The notes below the pieces were generated by a model that saw nothing but the letters and a program-made list of their open reading frames with translations, ran no database searches and had not been told where the DNA came from. From assembly GCA_000383355.1 (NCBI GenBank), contig KB911113.1, positions 1 through 64,000 of the forward strand: a stretch of 64,000 nt of DNA, in the 5' to 3' direction. Below, piece by piece: positions 26,328 through 36,784 of the stretch (position 1 is the first letter of the stretch; each line of letters starts with the position of its first letter). Both the position numbers and the translations under genes were made by a program. The stretch comes from Flavobacterium sp. SCGC AAA160-P02. GTDB taxonomy: Bacteria > Bacteroidota > Bacteroidia > Flavobacteriales > Flavobacteriaceae.

Positions 26328-27899
26328 ATGCCATTACAAAACATAAACCCAACAACAACTGAAGCATGGAAAAAATTAGCATCTCATTTTGCAGAGATGG
26401 ATTCTTTTTCCATCAAAGAAGCATTTAAAATAGATTCAGATAGAAAGGAAAAATTTTCATTAAATTTTAACGATTTATTCTTAGATTTTTCTAAAAACAG
26501 AATCGAACAAAAAACAATAGACTTATTAGTTGAGCTAGCAAATGAAGTAGAACTAAAGGATGCAATTGAGAAATATTTTTCTGGAGAAGTCATTAATGTT
26601 ACAGAAGATAGAGCTGTATTACACACAGCTTTAAGAAGCAACTCTGAAGAAGAGATTCTAATAAATAATAAAGACATAAAACCTGAGATTAAAAAAGCAC
26701 TAAGGAAAATAAGAGCTTTTTCTAACAAAGTAATCTCTGGAGACTGGAAAGGATATACTGGCAAAAAAATAACAGACATTGTAAACATAGGAATTGGTGG
26801 TTCTGATCTTGGACCAGATATGATTGTAGAGGCATTACAGTTCTATAAAAATCATTTAACAACACATTTTGTTTCTAACATAGATGGAGATCATGTTTCT
26901 GAAATTTTAAAAAAATTAGATCCAGAAACTACCTTATTTGTGATTGTTTCAAAAACATTTACAACCCAAGAAACAATAACCAATGCTAACACTATTAAAA
27001 ATTGGTTTTTAAAAGTTGCATCTCAATTTGACATCGCTAAACATTTTGTTGCAGTTTCTACAAACTTAGAGGCTATTGATGCTTTTGGAATAGATCCTAA
27101 AAATGTATTTCCAATGTGGAACTGGGTTGGCGGTCGTTTTTCTTTGTGGTCATCAGTAGGTATTTCTATAAGTTTATCGGTTGGTTTTGACCATTATAAA
27201 TCTCTTTTAAATGGTGCTGAAAAAATGGATCTCCATTTTAAAAATAGTGACTTTAATCAAAATATCCCGGTAATTTTAGCTCTTTTAAGTATTTGGTATA
27301 ATAATTTTTACAAGGCTGAGTCCGAAGCAATTCTTCCATACACTCAGTATTTGACAAAATTAGCGCCGTATTTACAACAGGCAATTATGGAAAGCAATGG
27401 TAAAAGTGTAGATAGAAATGGAAATTTAGTAGACTATCAAACAGGAACTATTGTTTGGGGAAGCACAGGAACCAACATGCAACATGCATTCATGCAGCTA
27501 GTGCACCAAGGAACAAAGTTAATTCCTTCAGATTTTATTGGGTATGAAACCTCCTTGTATGGGTTAACAGATCATCATCAAAAATTAATGGCTAATTATA
27601 ATGCACAAATGGATGCCTTAGCCTTTGGCAAGTCTAAAGAGGAAGTTCATCTAGAACTTAAGTTTACTGGAGACACCTCTATAATTAACTCACTTCTACC
27701 TTACAAAGTATTTGATGGCAACAGACCAAGTAATGCTATTTTATTTAAAAAATTAACTCCAGAGTCTTTGGGGAAATTAATTGCAATGTATGAACACAAA
27801 ATATTTGTACAAGGGGTCATTTGGAATATTTTTAGCTACGACCAATTTGGAGTAGAACTAGGGAAAGAGTTGGCAAAAAAGCTCTTAAACAACCATTAA
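26328..27899 (+). CDS. pgi: Glucose-6-phosphate isomerase
   Basis: 523 residues. It interconverts glucose-6-phosphate and fructose-6-phosphate. Visible are NIGIGGSDLGPDM (about 148-160), SKTFTTQETITNA, the signature WNWVGGRFSLWSSVGIS, and GTNMQHAFMQLVHQGT with the catalytic His, then FDGNRPSNAI. Length and motifs are complete. It begins 5 bp after the M23 stop. Confidence 0.96.
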   Translation: MPLQNINPTTTEAWKKLASHFAEMDSFSIKEAFKIDSDRKEKFSLNFNDLFLDFSKNRIEQKTIDLLVELANEVELKDAIEKYFSGEVINVTEDRAVLHTALRSNSEEEILINNKDIKPEIKKALRKIRAFSNKVISGDWKGYTGKKITDIVNIGIGGSDLGPDMIVEALQFYKNHLTTHFVSNIDGDHVSEILKKLDPETTLFVIVSKTFTTQETITNANTIKNWFLKVASQFDIAKHFVAVSTNLEAIDAFGIDPKNVFPMWNWVGGRFSLWSSVGISISLSVGFDHYKSLLNGAEKMDLHFKNSDFNQNIPVILALLSIWYNNFYKAESEAILPYTQYLTKLAPYLQQAIMESNGKSVDRNGNLVDYQTGTIVWGSTGTNMQHAFMQLVHQGTKLIPSDFIGYETSLYGLTDHHQKLMANYNAQMDALAFGKSKEEVHLELKFTGDTSIINSLLPYKVFDGNRPSNAILFKKLTPESLGKLIAMYEHKIFVQGVIWNIFSYDQFGVELGKELAKKLLNNH

Positions 27900-28104
27900 A
27901 ATCTACTCATATATATAGAGAATTTTATCGCAAAAATTTGTTAATAAAGTCGTTGATATCTAATTCTCTGAAAAACAGAATTTTGTTTAATATAAACCTA
28001 TATTTATTGAAGTTAATAATTTGTTAAAATTTAACATTAAATTAACATTGAAACTCTGAAAATGAAAGACTTTTGCAGAGAATTAATAACATTAATATTC
28101 TATA

Positions 28105-30834
28105 ATGAAAAACTTTAAGAACTTATTATTTGCAGCTCTATTTTTAATGGCTGCTACAGTAATTGGCCAAACAAAAATTTCTGGTACCATCGTTGATGAA
28201 ACGAACGAAGGATTACCAGGAGCAAGTGTTGTAATTAAAGGTACAACAAACGGAACAGAAACAGATTTTAACGGGAAATTTATGCTAACCGCTTCTACTG
28301 AAAGTGGAACTATCGTAGTTTCTTATTTAGGTTTTAAAACTATGGAGTTTGCATTTACAAGTGCAGGAGACCTAGGAAACATTAAATTAAAAGAAGATGG
28401 AAACATCTTAGAAGAAGTAGTATTAAGAGGTATTGTAGATATCGCTAAAGACAGACAAACGCCTGTTGCTAAATCTACTATTAAAGCTGCAGAGATTCAA
28501 GATAGGTTAGGTTCTCAAGAATTTCCAGAACTTTTAAATAATACTCCATCTGTATATGCTACTAAATCTGGTGGTGGTTTTGGAGATGCTAGAATTACTA
28601 TTCGTGGTTTTGCACAAGAAAACATTGCTGTATTAATAAACGGAGTACCGGTAAACGATATGGAAAATGGTAGAGTTTATTGGTCTAACTGGGCTGGTCT
28701 TGCAGATGTAACAACTGCTATGCAAGTTCAAAGAGGATTAGGTTCTTCTAAGCTAGCAATTTCATCTGTTGGTGGAACAATTAACATTGTTACCAAAACT
28801 ACAGACTTAAAAGAAGGTGGATCTATTGTATCATCTGTTGGAAACGATGGGTATTTCAAAAACTTAGCTTCTTACAACACAGGGAAAAATGAAAATGGTT
28901 TTGCTGCTTCATTTTTAATGAGTAGAACTGCTGGTAATGGATATGTAGACGGAACAAAATTTGAAGGATTCAATTATTTCATTGGTTTAGGATGGGACAA
29001 AGGAGATCATAACTTCCAATTTATGTTAACTGGTGCACCTCAAACACACAACCAAAGAACAACAAGTTTTTTCAATATGGCTGATATAGGTGACTATTTG
29101 AAATATGGTAAAAAATACAACTACAACCATGGGTATTTAAATGGTGAAGAATTTAACTGGAGACAGAATTTTTACCACAAACCAATTACTTCTTTTAACT
29201 GGTCTTGGGACATTAACGAAACTTCTTCTTTAACTACTTCTGCTTACGTTTCTTTTGGACGTGGTGGTGGAACTGGAGACATTGGTAGAATGGGTGGAAA
29301 CTTTGCTAGTTCTAGTAGATTCAGAAACCCAGATACAGGATTAGTAGAATGGGATGAAATCGTGAAAGCTAACAGTGGTTTAGGCGGAAACTTTAGTAGT
29401 GGTTATTCTTACACTAACCCTGCTGATCCTTCTACAGGTTTACAGATTGTAAATGATGACGAATTAAGAGATTCTGATATGCCAAACGGTTTAGAAAGAA
29501 GAAATGGAATGATTAGAAGGGCTTCTGTAAATTCTCATAACTGGGTAGGTGTATTATCTAACTATAGTACTGAGATAAATGATAATTTAACCTTTGATGT
29601 TGGAATTGATCTTCGTTCGTACACAGGTCTTCACTACAGAAGAGTAGACAACTTGTTAGGAGCTGATGGATATAGAGATAATGATGATATCAACAACCCC
29701 TTAAATGTACAGTCTACAGAATATAGTTCTGATTTAGCACAACAATGGAATGTTTTTAGAAGTACAGAAGATGAGCAAAAAATTGCTTACAACAATGACG
29801 GTAAAGTTCGTTGGGCTGGTGCTTTTAGTCAATTAGAATATGTTTCAGATGATATTTCTGCATTTGTTCAGGTTGGTGTTTCTCAACAAGGATTTAAAAG
29901 AATAGATTATTTTAACTATTTAGATTCTGATCCAGAAAGAGAAACAGGATGGGAAAATTTTGTGGGAGGAAATCTTAAAGGTGGTGTAAACTGGAATATT
30001 GATGAAAACCACAACGTTTTTGTAAATATGGGAGATTACTCTAAACAACCTTTTATAGATGCTGTTTTCTTAAACAACCAAAATATTGTTAACTCAAACC
30101 CAAGAAACGAAAAAGTAGCTGGTTTTGAATTAGGTTATGGATATACTTCTGAAAAGTTTAAAGCAAATTTAAATGTATATAGAACTGAATGGAAAGATAG
30201 ATTTAAGTCTGTTGGGTATACAGATGGTGACATTAGAGGAACCGCTGATCTTCAAGGGATAAAACAATTACATACTGGAGTTGAATTAGATTTTACTTAT
30301 GATATAACTGACAACTTTAGATTTCTTGGTATGGCATCTGTAGGAGATTGGGAATATGCAGGAAACGTATCTGGAACTGCTTTTGATCAAGATCTTCAAG
30401 CTGTTGGTACTGTAGATTTATATTTAGACGGTGTTAAAGTTGGTAACTCAGCTCAAACTACCGCAAGATTAGGTTTTGATTGGGAAGTTACAGACAACTT
30501 TAAAATTGACTATAGTCATCGTTATGCTGCAAAATTATATGCAGATATTAATACTGCAGATTTTGATAGTGTAGATAATGATGGATCTCTTCAATTACCT
30601 AGTTACTTTTTAGGTGATGTAGGAATGTCTTACAAATTTGATTTCAGAGATAATTCTGATTTAAAATTAAGACTAAATATCAATAATGTTGGAAATACTG
30701 AATATATTTCTGAATCACTGACTAACAATTTTGTAGAGCCAGGAGATGATAGCTACCAAGGTATCAATACAAATAACAAAGCCTTCTTTGGTTTTGGAAC
30801 TACTTGGAACTTTACAGTAAGATATAACTTCTAA
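28105..30834 (+). CDS. TonB-dependent outer-membrane receptor with carboxypeptidase-D-like domain
   Basis: 909 residues. Signal peptide (about 1-21, ending VIGQ), a CarboxypepD_reg-like domain (about 24-100: ISGTIVDETNEGLPGASV), a plug domain (about 120-235: ELLNNTPSVYA, ITIRGFAQENIAVLINGVPVND, GTINIVTK) and a beta barrel ending in aromatic RYNF. There is no SusD next to it, so it is a classical TonB receptor and not a SusC. The substrate is unknown. A strong terminator follows. Confidence 0.9.
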   Translation: MKNFKNLLFAALFLMAATVIGQTKISGTIVDETNEGLPGASVVIKGTTNGTETDFNGKFMLTASTESGTIVVSYLGFKTMEFAFTSAGDLGNIKLKEDGNILEEVVLRGIVDIAKDRQTPVAKSTIKAAEIQDRLGSQEFPELLNNTPSVYATKSGGGFGDARITIRGFAQENIAVLINGVPVNDMENGRVYWSNWAGLADVTTAMQVQRGLGSSKLAISSVGGTINIVTKTTDLKEGGSIVSSVGNDGYFKNLASYNTGKNENGFAASFLMSRTAGNGYVDGTKFEGFNYFIGLGWDKGDHNFQFMLTGAPQTHNQRTTSFFNMADIGDYLKYGKKYNYNHGYLNGEEFNWRQNFYHKPITSFNWSWDINETSSLTTSAYVSFGRGGGTGDIGRMGGNFASSSRFRNPDTGLVEWDEIVKANSGLGGNFSSGYSYTNPADPSTGLQIVNDDELRDSDMPNGLERRNGMIRRASVNSHNWVGVLSNYSTEINDNLTFDVGIDLRSYTGLHYRRVDNLLGADGYRDNDDINNPLNVQSTEYSSDLAQQWNVFRSTEDEQKIAYNNDGKVRWAGAFSQLEYVSDDISAFVQVGVSQQGFKRIDYFNYLDSDPERETGWENFVGGNLKGGVNWNIDENHNVFVNMGDYSKQPFIDAVFLNNQNIVNSNPRNEKVAGFELGYGYTSEKFKANLNVYRTEWKDRFKSVGYTDGDIRGTADLQGIKQLHTGVELDFTYDITDNFRFLGMASVGDWEYAGNVSGTAFDQDLQAVGTVDLYLDGVKVGNSAQTTARLGFDWEVTDNFKIDYSHRYAAKLYADINTADFDSVDNDGSLQLPSYFLGDVGMSYKFDFRDNSDLKLRLNINNVGNTEYISESLTNNFVEPGDDSYQGINTNNKAFFGFGTTWNFTVRYNF

Positions 30835-30855
30835 GAAGTTTTATAAAATTTATGA

Positions 30856-30893
30856 AAAACCATCTTTGATTCTAAATCAAAGATGGTTTTTTT
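30856..30893 (+). terminator. Intrinsic terminator after the TonB receptor
   Basis: Perfect 15-bp stem (30856-30870 with 30876-30890), 5-nt loop, followed by T residues to 30893. Confidence 0.85.
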
Positions 30894-30938
30894 ATGAGTA
30901 AAATTTAGTACTTTTAAAGCTTTAAAAAAATTAAAGTT

Positions 30939-31370
30939 ATGATGAAAACTATTCATTCTTACTGGGCATATCTTGTTCTTGTTATTTTAATAGCAACAGT
31001 TGTAAATGCTCTTATTGGTCTGATTAAAAATAGAAAATTTTCAGACAAAGATCTTCGCCTTGGCTTATTTACCTTAATTTTTTCACATATTCAAATCCTC
31101 ATTGGTGTAGGATGGTATTTTTCTAGCCCTTACTATAACGCTTTAAAAACAGACGCAAGCAACGTAATGGGAGATGCAGCTACTAGACTGATGGCAGTAG
31201 AACACCCAATTATGATGATTTTAGCCGTTGTTTTTATAACCATTGGTTGGTCTAGACACAAAAAGAAAACAGAACATGCGGCAAGGTTTAAAACATTTGT
31301 AATTTTTTATGGTATAGGACTTCTTTTAATCTTATCAAAAATTCCTTGGAATCAATGGCCTATCGTTTAG
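30939..31370 (+). CDS. Four-helix membrane protein, annotated as cytochrome b-like in related genomes
   Basis: 143 residues with four hydrophobic segments (about 8-27, 43-63, 88-107, 121-138). His residues are in IHSYWAY, FSHIQ, VEHPIMM and RHKKKTEHAARF, which fits a small haem-b membrane protein, but haem binding is not shown. The family is common in Flavobacteriia. It precedes plsC and may share its transcript. Confidence 0.7.
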   Translation: MMKTIHSYWAYLVLVILIATVVNALIGLIKNRKFSDKDLRLGLFTLIFSHIQILIGVGWYFSSPYYNALKTDASNVMGDAATRLMAVEHPIMMILAVVFITIGWSRHKKKTEHAARFKTFVIFYGIGLLLILSKIPWNQWPIV

Positions 31371-31407
31371 ATTTTCATTTTAATTCAACTCTACCACCCA
31401 TCACTAA

Positions 31408-32133
31408 ATGAAAATAATTAGTTACTTTTTTTCTTCAATTTTTGCATTGGTCTTTTTCATAAGCCTTTTAATTTTTCATCCATTACAATGGATAGGCCTA
31501 AAAATTGGATATCAATCTCATAAAAACATGGTAGATATCCTCAATTGGGTACTAACAAAATCATTACTCATTATTGGAACTACTGTTCGTTTTACAGAAA
31601 CCTACCCTATTCCAAAAAACACAAGCATCATTTTTGTGGCAAATCATCAAGGATTGTTTGACATTACGCCAATGATTTGGTATCTACGAAAATACCATAC
31701 TAAATTTGTTTCTAAAATAGAATTAGGAAAAGGAATTCCAAGTGTTTCTATTAATCTTAGACATGGTGGGGCGGCATTAATTAATAGAAGAGATCCTAAA
31801 CAGGCATTAACAGAGTTGAAAAAATTTGGACAACGAGTTCATGACAACAAATGGTCTGCTGCAATATTTCCTGAAGGAACCAGAAGCGTTACAGGGAAAC
31901 CCAAAAAGTTTTCTTTTAATGGTTTAAAAATGCTAGTAAAATACAATCCAGAGGCATATATAGTTCCTATTACAATTAATAATTCTTGGAAAGTGTTCAA
32001 GTATGGGAAATTCCCACTAGGAATGTTTAATAGAATTACAATTGACACACATAAACCACTAAAAATAGATTCACTACCTGTTGATGAACTACTACAAAAA
32101 GTAGAAGCAACAATAGTGTCTCGCATAAAATAA
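31408..32133 (+). CDS. plsC: 1-acyl-sn-glycerol-3-phosphate acyltransferase
   Basis: 241 residues. It adds the second acyl chain in phosphatidic acid synthesis at the inner membrane. The acyltransferase motif NHQGLFD (NHxxxxD, about 79-85), FPEGTRS (about 149-155) and a later VPITINNS are present; one hydrophobic segment is at the N-terminus. The desaturase gene starts 2 bp later. Confidence 0.9.
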   Translation: MKIISYFFSSIFALVFFISLLIFHPLQWIGLKIGYQSHKNMVDILNWVLTKSLLIIGTTVRFTETYPIPKNTSIIFVANHQGLFDITPMIWYLRKYHTKFVSKIELGKGIPSVSINLRHGGAALINRRDPKQALTELKKFGQRVHDNKWSAAIFPEGTRSVTGKPKKFSFNGLKMLVKYNPEAYIVPITINNSWKVFKYGKFPLGMFNRITIDTHKPLKIDSLPVDELLQKVEATIVSRIK

Positions 32134-32135
32134 CA

Positions 32136-33116
32136 ATGAGCTTACAAAATATTCGAAAAGAAGTGATGAAAACACTTGAAAAAAATATCGACTCTTTTAT
32201 TGATAGTTTTTTAATTCCGGCAGAAAAAATATGGCAACCAACAGATTTTTTACCAAACTCTCAAAAAGATAATTTCATTGAAGAAATAAAAGAAATACAA
32301 GAAATCTCTAAAGAATTAGATGATGACTTTTGGGTTGTTTTAGTTGGAGACACCATTACTGAAGAAGCTCTTCCAACCTATGAATCTTGGTTGTTAGATC
32401 TAGACGGGGTTACACAACATCCAGATAATGGTTGGGCAAAATGGATTAGAAATTGGACTGCAGAAGAAAACAGACATGGAGATACCTTAAATAAATATTT
32501 GTATTTATCTGGCAGAGTTAATATGCGAGAAGTTGAAATTACTACTCAGCATTTAATTTCTGATGGCTTCGATCTTGGTACAGCTACAGATCCGTATAAA
32601 AACTTTATATATACCAGCTTTCAAGAATTAGCAACTTATATTTCTCACAATAATGTTGCTAGAATTGCAAAGAAAAAAGGACATAAAGCCTTGGCTAAAA
32701 TGTCTAAAATTATTGCTGGTGACGAAATGCGACATCATATAGCTTACACAGAGTTTGTAAAACAAATTTTTGCTATAGACCCAAGTGAAATGATGTTGGC
32801 TTTTCAGCATATGATGAAATATAAAATTGTGATGCCTGCTCTTCACTTAAGAGAATCTTTTGGTACTAAAGGTAGCTTGTTTAATGATTTTTCTACAGTA
32901 GCACAAAGAATAGGTGTGTATACCGGGTTTGATTATATAGATATAGTAAGGAAATTAAATTCTGCTTGGGAGATAGAAAAAATAACTGGCCTTACCGCAG
33001 AAGCTGAAAAAGCAAGAGATTATCTTTTAAAGTTACCGGATAGAATGTACAAAATTTCGGAACGAATTGTAATTCCAGACACAAGATTTCATTTTAAATG
33101 GATGAATCCAATATAA
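32136..33116 (+). CDS. Acyl-ACP desaturase (ferritin-like di-iron)
   Basis: 326 residues matching plant-type stearoyl-ACP desaturases. Di-iron ligands are the two EExxH-type motifs: WTAEENRHGDTLNKYL (about 108-123) and AGDEMRHHIAY (about 189-199). It makes a double bond in acyl chains attached to ACP. It follows plsC by 2 bp, so both act on membrane lipid composition, presumably for cold adaptation (inference). Confidence 0.92.
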   Translation: MSLQNIRKEVMKTLEKNIDSFIDSFLIPAEKIWQPTDFLPNSQKDNFIEEIKEIQEISKELDDDFWVVLVGDTITEEALPTYESWLLDLDGVTQHPDNGWAKWIRNWTAEENRHGDTLNKYLYLSGRVNMREVEITTQHLISDGFDLGTATDPYKNFIYTSFQELATYISHNNVARIAKKKGHKALAKMSKIIAGDEMRHHIAYTEFVKQIFAIDPSEMMLAFQHMMKYKIVMPALHLRESFGTKGSLFNDFSTVAQRIGVYTGFDYIDIVRKLNSAWEIEKITGLTAEAEKARDYLLKLPDRMYKISERIVIPDTRFHFKWMNPI

Positions 33117-33118
33117 CT

Positions 33119-33158
33119 AAAAACAGCTTTCAAATTTTCTTTTTGAAAGCTGTTTTTA
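33119..33158. terminator. Bidirectional terminator
   Basis: 14-bp perfect stem (33121-33134 with 33142-33155), flanked by A-run and T-run, between the convergent desaturase and nitrilase genes. Confidence 0.85.
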
Positions 33159-33935
33159 TTGAATTTTAAATGAATCTTTATCATTTAAAAATGATAGTTT
33201 TTTTCTTGTTTCTTCTTGTAATGTCTTAGAAATTACACATTGTAATAGATCTTCTTTTCCTTCGGTAGTTCTTGCAATTTCTTTCCCTAAAAAATCATAA
33301 GCAGTTGTATGACCATTGTATTGGTAACCGTTTGCATCTTCCCCTATTCTATTTACACCAATACAATAGCTCATGTTTTCAATTGCTCTGGCTTTCAATA
33401 AAGTATCCCAAGCATCAATTCTAGCTATTGGCCAGTTAGCCATAAATAATAATACATCATAATTATTGGTATTTCTAGACCATACTGGAAAACGAAGATC
33501 ATAACAAATCAAAGGACAAATTCTCCATCCTTTAAAGTGTACAATCAACCGTTTACTGCCTGAAGTGTATAAGATGTCTTCTCCTGCCAAACTAAACAGG
33601 TGTCTTTTGTCATAGGTATCAATAAGCCCATTAGGATGAACAAAAATAGCTCTATTAAAGTACTGATTATTTTCTTGAACTACAATACTTCCTACAATTG
33701 CCAAGTTGTTTGCTCTTGCGGTAGCTATCATCCATAGAACGGAAGAGCCCTTCATGGTTTGGGCAATAGAAGCAGGCTGCATGGTAAAGCCTGTTGAAAA
33801 CATTTCAGGCAACACTATTAAATCTGTATCTGAGTTTAACTGAGCAATCTTTTGTTCAAAGAACAAAAGGTTTGCAGCAGGGTTTTCCCAGGTTAGCTTG
33901 GTCTGAATTGCAACGATGTTTAATTCATTTTGCAT
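33156..33935 (-). CDS. Nitrilase/omega-amidase family hydrolase (YafV-like)
   Basis: 259 residues. The catalytic triad is visible: E44 in LPEMFSTGF, K110 in YDKRHLF and C144 in LICYDLRFP. The overall layout fits omega-amidases such as YafV/Nit2, which hydrolyse 2-oxoglutaramate in methionine salvage or repair. Cytoplasmic. It is divergent from the AddB-like gene. Confidence 0.9.
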   Translation of the reverse strand: MQNELNIVAIQTKLTWENPAANLLFFEQKIAQLNSDTDLIVLPEMFSTGFTMQPASIAQTMKGSSVLWMIATARANNLAIVGSIVVQENNQYFNRAIFVHPNGLIDTYDKRHLFSLAGEDILYTSGSKRLIVHFKGWRICPLICYDLRFPVWSRNTNNYDVLLFMANWPIARIDAWDTLLKARAIENMSYCIGVNRIGEDANGYQYNGHTTAYDFLGKEIARTTEGKEDLLQCVISKTLQEETRKKLSFLNDKDSFKIQ

Positions 33936-34011
33936 GAAATTAATTTTTAAATAATACTATAAATTTAGCAATAGTATTTTGTACATTGTTTTCACAAAGT
34001 ACTTTTTATTA

Positions 34012-36765
34012 ATGCAAACTTTTATTTCTGAAACTATAGACGATATTCTTTTAAAACACTCTTCATTTGAAGATTGTGTTTTTGTCTTACCCTCACAAAG
34101 AGCCGGTGTTTTTGTAAAAGATACATTCAAAAATAAGATAGTTGAAGGGTTTTTGCCAGAAATTTTAACGATTGAATCTTTTATTGGACAAATTTCTGAA
34201 ATATCTAAAGCAGATGCAATTCAGTTATTATTTCATTTTTATACTATTTATTGTGAGGTAGAGGAGCATCCAGATTCTTTTGATGTTTTTTCTTCTTGGG
34301 CTTTTGTAGTGCTTCAAGATTTTAATGAAATAGATCAGTACCTTATTAATACTCAGGCAATTTTTACCTACCTAAGAGATGTTCAACGATTAAAAAAATG
34401 GTCTGTAAAAGGTGAGTTTAAAGAAACAAAGCTCATGAAAGATCATCTTATTTTCATGGAGCGCCTTGGGGTTTACTATAGTAAATTCTACTCATTTTTA
34501 TTAGATAAAAAAATAGGGTACCAAGGATTAATGTACAGAGAAGCAACAACAAAAACTGCTGCATTTATAAATAAGCATCCTCATAAAAAATTCTTCTTTA
34601 TAGGGTTTAATGCTTTAAACAAAGCTGAAGAATTTTTATTTGAAGCATTTTTAGAAAATGAACAATCAGAGGTTTATTGGGATATAGATCGTGCTTTTTT
34701 TAAGAGCAACCATAGTGCTGGAAGTTTTATAAGAAAATATAAAACGAAATGGAAATACTACGAAAAAAATACATTAAAACAAATTAGCAATAATTTTCTA
34801 GCAGAAAAAAATATAGAAATTATTGGAGCCACAAAGAATATCTCTCAATTAAAATATGCAGGAGAAATATTGGAAGGTTTCTCTAATCATCAAAACACAG
34901 CCTTAGTGTTGGGAGATGAATCTTTATTATCTGTTGCTTTAAATTCTATTCCAGAAAACGTAGATGCTATTAATATAACCATGGGGTATCCCTTACAAAA
35001 CGTACCAACATCTCAATTAATTTCAGCTATTTTTCAATTATTTATCACACAAGATACACTGCAAAGAACTGCAGCAAATGAATTTTATCATAAAGATGTA
35101 ACTCGGTTATTTAAAAATCCTGTTATTTTTCAATTAGTTAGCGAAGAAGCTCAACAAGAACTAGTATCTATACAGGAAATTATTTCTAAAGAAAACACTT
35201 CTTTCATAGACTTGGCAACTATTAGCTCCTATTTGGCACCATTAGAAGAAGAAAGTAGCGCTGTAATTTTAGCTATTTTTAAACCGATTATTTCTGTAAA
35301 TGACTTCATTTCTAGAATTTTAAACTTACTTGAGAATGCAAAAGATCATGTTTCTGTTTTAGAAAAAGAGTATTTATACCGTTTTTACAATGCATTTACT
35401 CAATTACTAAATTTAAACAATTCAAAAAATTATTTTCAAAATATAAAAACCATCTATCAATTTTACAGACAAATTATTGCCAATGAAAAACTATCGTTTC
35501 AAGGAGAACCATTAAATGGTCTGCAATTAATGGGGATGTTAGAAACTAGAGTCTTAGATTTTGAAAATGTAATTATTACCTCTGTCAATGAAAATATAAT
35601 TCCTTCTAGTAGCACTCAAAATTCATTTATTCCGTTTGATATAAAGGTAGAATTTGGATTGCCTACCTACAGAGAAAAAGATGCTATTTATTCGTATCAC
35701 TTCTTCCGGTTATTGCAAAGAGCAAAAAATATTTTTTTACTCTACAATACAGAGAATGATTCTTTTGGAAGTGGAGAAAAGAGCAGATTTATCTCTCAAT
35801 TAGAATTAATGAGAACTGGTTTAACCTCAAAACGTATTGCCCCAAAAGTACTAACTGAACCAAAAGAACAAATAGAAATAGGCAAAAATAAACAAGTTTT
35901 AGAAAAATTAAGAGAATTGGCTGTAAAAGGAATATCTCCATCTGCAATAACCAATTACCTGTACAATCCGATTGCCTTTTACAAACAGAAAATTTTACGA
36001 ATTAGCGAGTTAGACCTTGTAGAAGAAACTATTGCCGCAAATACAATGGGTACAGTAATTCATGACACTTTAGAAGAATTATACAAACCATATATCAATC
36101 TGTTTTTAAGTACAGATCATCTAGATATCATGATGAAAGAGTACAAAAAACTGGTTGCAAAATATTTCATAAAACACTTTAAAAATGGAGATATTGCCAC
36201 AGGGAAAAACAGATTGGCATTTGAAGTTTCTAAGCAGTTTGTAAAACGTTTTCTCTCTCTAGAAAAAAAGGTTTTAAAAGAAGGGCATCAAGTAAAAATT
36301 TTAGGAACAGAACTAGCCTTAGAAACGTTTTTTACTGTTCCTGGAATAGATTTTCCAATTAAAATTAAAGGGATCGTAGATAGAATTGACGAGTTTGATG
36401 GAGTTACAAGAATTATTGATTACAAAACCGGAAAGGTAAATGCAGCCGATTTAAAAGTGCTAAATTTTGAAGAAATACAGACTGTTAAATATAGCAAAGC
36501 AATTCAAATTTTATTGTATGCCTTCTTGTATTCTCAGAATAATTCTTTGAAAACAGAACCCTCTTTAGAGGCTGGGATTATTTCTTTTAAAAATTTAAAA
36601 GGAGGTCTTTTAAAGATTAACTTCTCTTCAAAAGTAAAAAACCCTGATTATAGCATAACAGATGAAAAACTTCAGGAATTCATGGAACAAATAAAACTTC
36701 TTTTACAAGAAATATACAACCCAGAAATTCCTTTTAAAGAACCAAAAACACTCTCTTATTCATAG
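34012..36765 (+). CDS. PD-(D/E)XK nuclease family protein (AddB-like)
   Basis: About 917 residues. The N-terminal part resembles an inactivated helicase (FVLPSQRAGVFVKDTF replaces the P-loop), the middle has LQLMGMLETRVLDFENVIITSVNENIIP (in part), and the C-terminal domain is a RecB-type nuclease: HDTLEELY, GIVDRIDEFDGVTRIIDYKTGK (key residues D, DYK). This fits the AddB subunit of an AddAB recombination nuclease; no AddA gene is in the window. An upstream ATG at 33979 would add 11 residues; MQTFISETIDDILLKH at 34012 is the more usual start. Confidence 0.85.
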   Translation: MQTFISETIDDILLKHSSFEDCVFVLPSQRAGVFVKDTFKNKIVEGFLPEILTIESFIGQISEISKADAIQLLFHFYTIYCEVEEHPDSFDVFSSWAFVVLQDFNEIDQYLINTQAIFTYLRDVQRLKKWSVKGEFKETKLMKDHLIFMERLGVYYSKFYSFLLDKKIGYQGLMYREATTKTAAFINKHPHKKFFFIGFNALNKAEEFLFEAFLENEQSEVYWDIDRAFFKSNHSAGSFIRKYKTKWKYYEKNTLKQISNNFLAEKNIEIIGATKNISQLKYAGEILEGFSNHQNTALVLGDESLLSVALNSIPENVDAINITMGYPLQNVPTSQLISAIFQLFITQDTLQRTAANEFYHKDVTRLFKNPVIFQLVSEEAQQELVSIQEIISKENTSFIDLATISSYLAPLEEESSAVILAIFKPIISVNDFISRILNLLENAKDHVSVLEKEYLYRFYNAFTQLLNLNNSKNYFQNIKTIYQFYRQIIANEKLSFQGEPLNGLQLMGMLETRVLDFENVIITSVNENIIPSSSTQNSFIPFDIKVEFGLPTYREKDAIYSYHFFRLLQRAKNIFLLYNTENDSFGSGEKSRFISQLELMRTGLTSKRIAPKVLTEPKEQIEIGKNKQVLEKLRELAVKGISPSAITNYLYNPIAFYKQKILRISELDLVEETIAANTMGTVIHDTLEELYKPYINLFLSTDHLDIMMKEYKKLVAKYFIKHFKNGDIATGKNRLAFEVSKQFVKRFLSLEKKVLKEGHQVKILGTELALETFFTVPGIDFPIKIKGIVDRIDEFDGVTRIIDYKTGKVNAADLKVLNFEEIQTVKYSKAIQILLYAFLYSQNNSLKTEPSLEAGIISFKNLKGGLLKINFSSKVKNPDYSITDEKLQEFMEQIKLLLQEIYNPEIPFKEPKTLSYS

Positions 36766-36784
36766 TCTCATTTTATAATAAAGA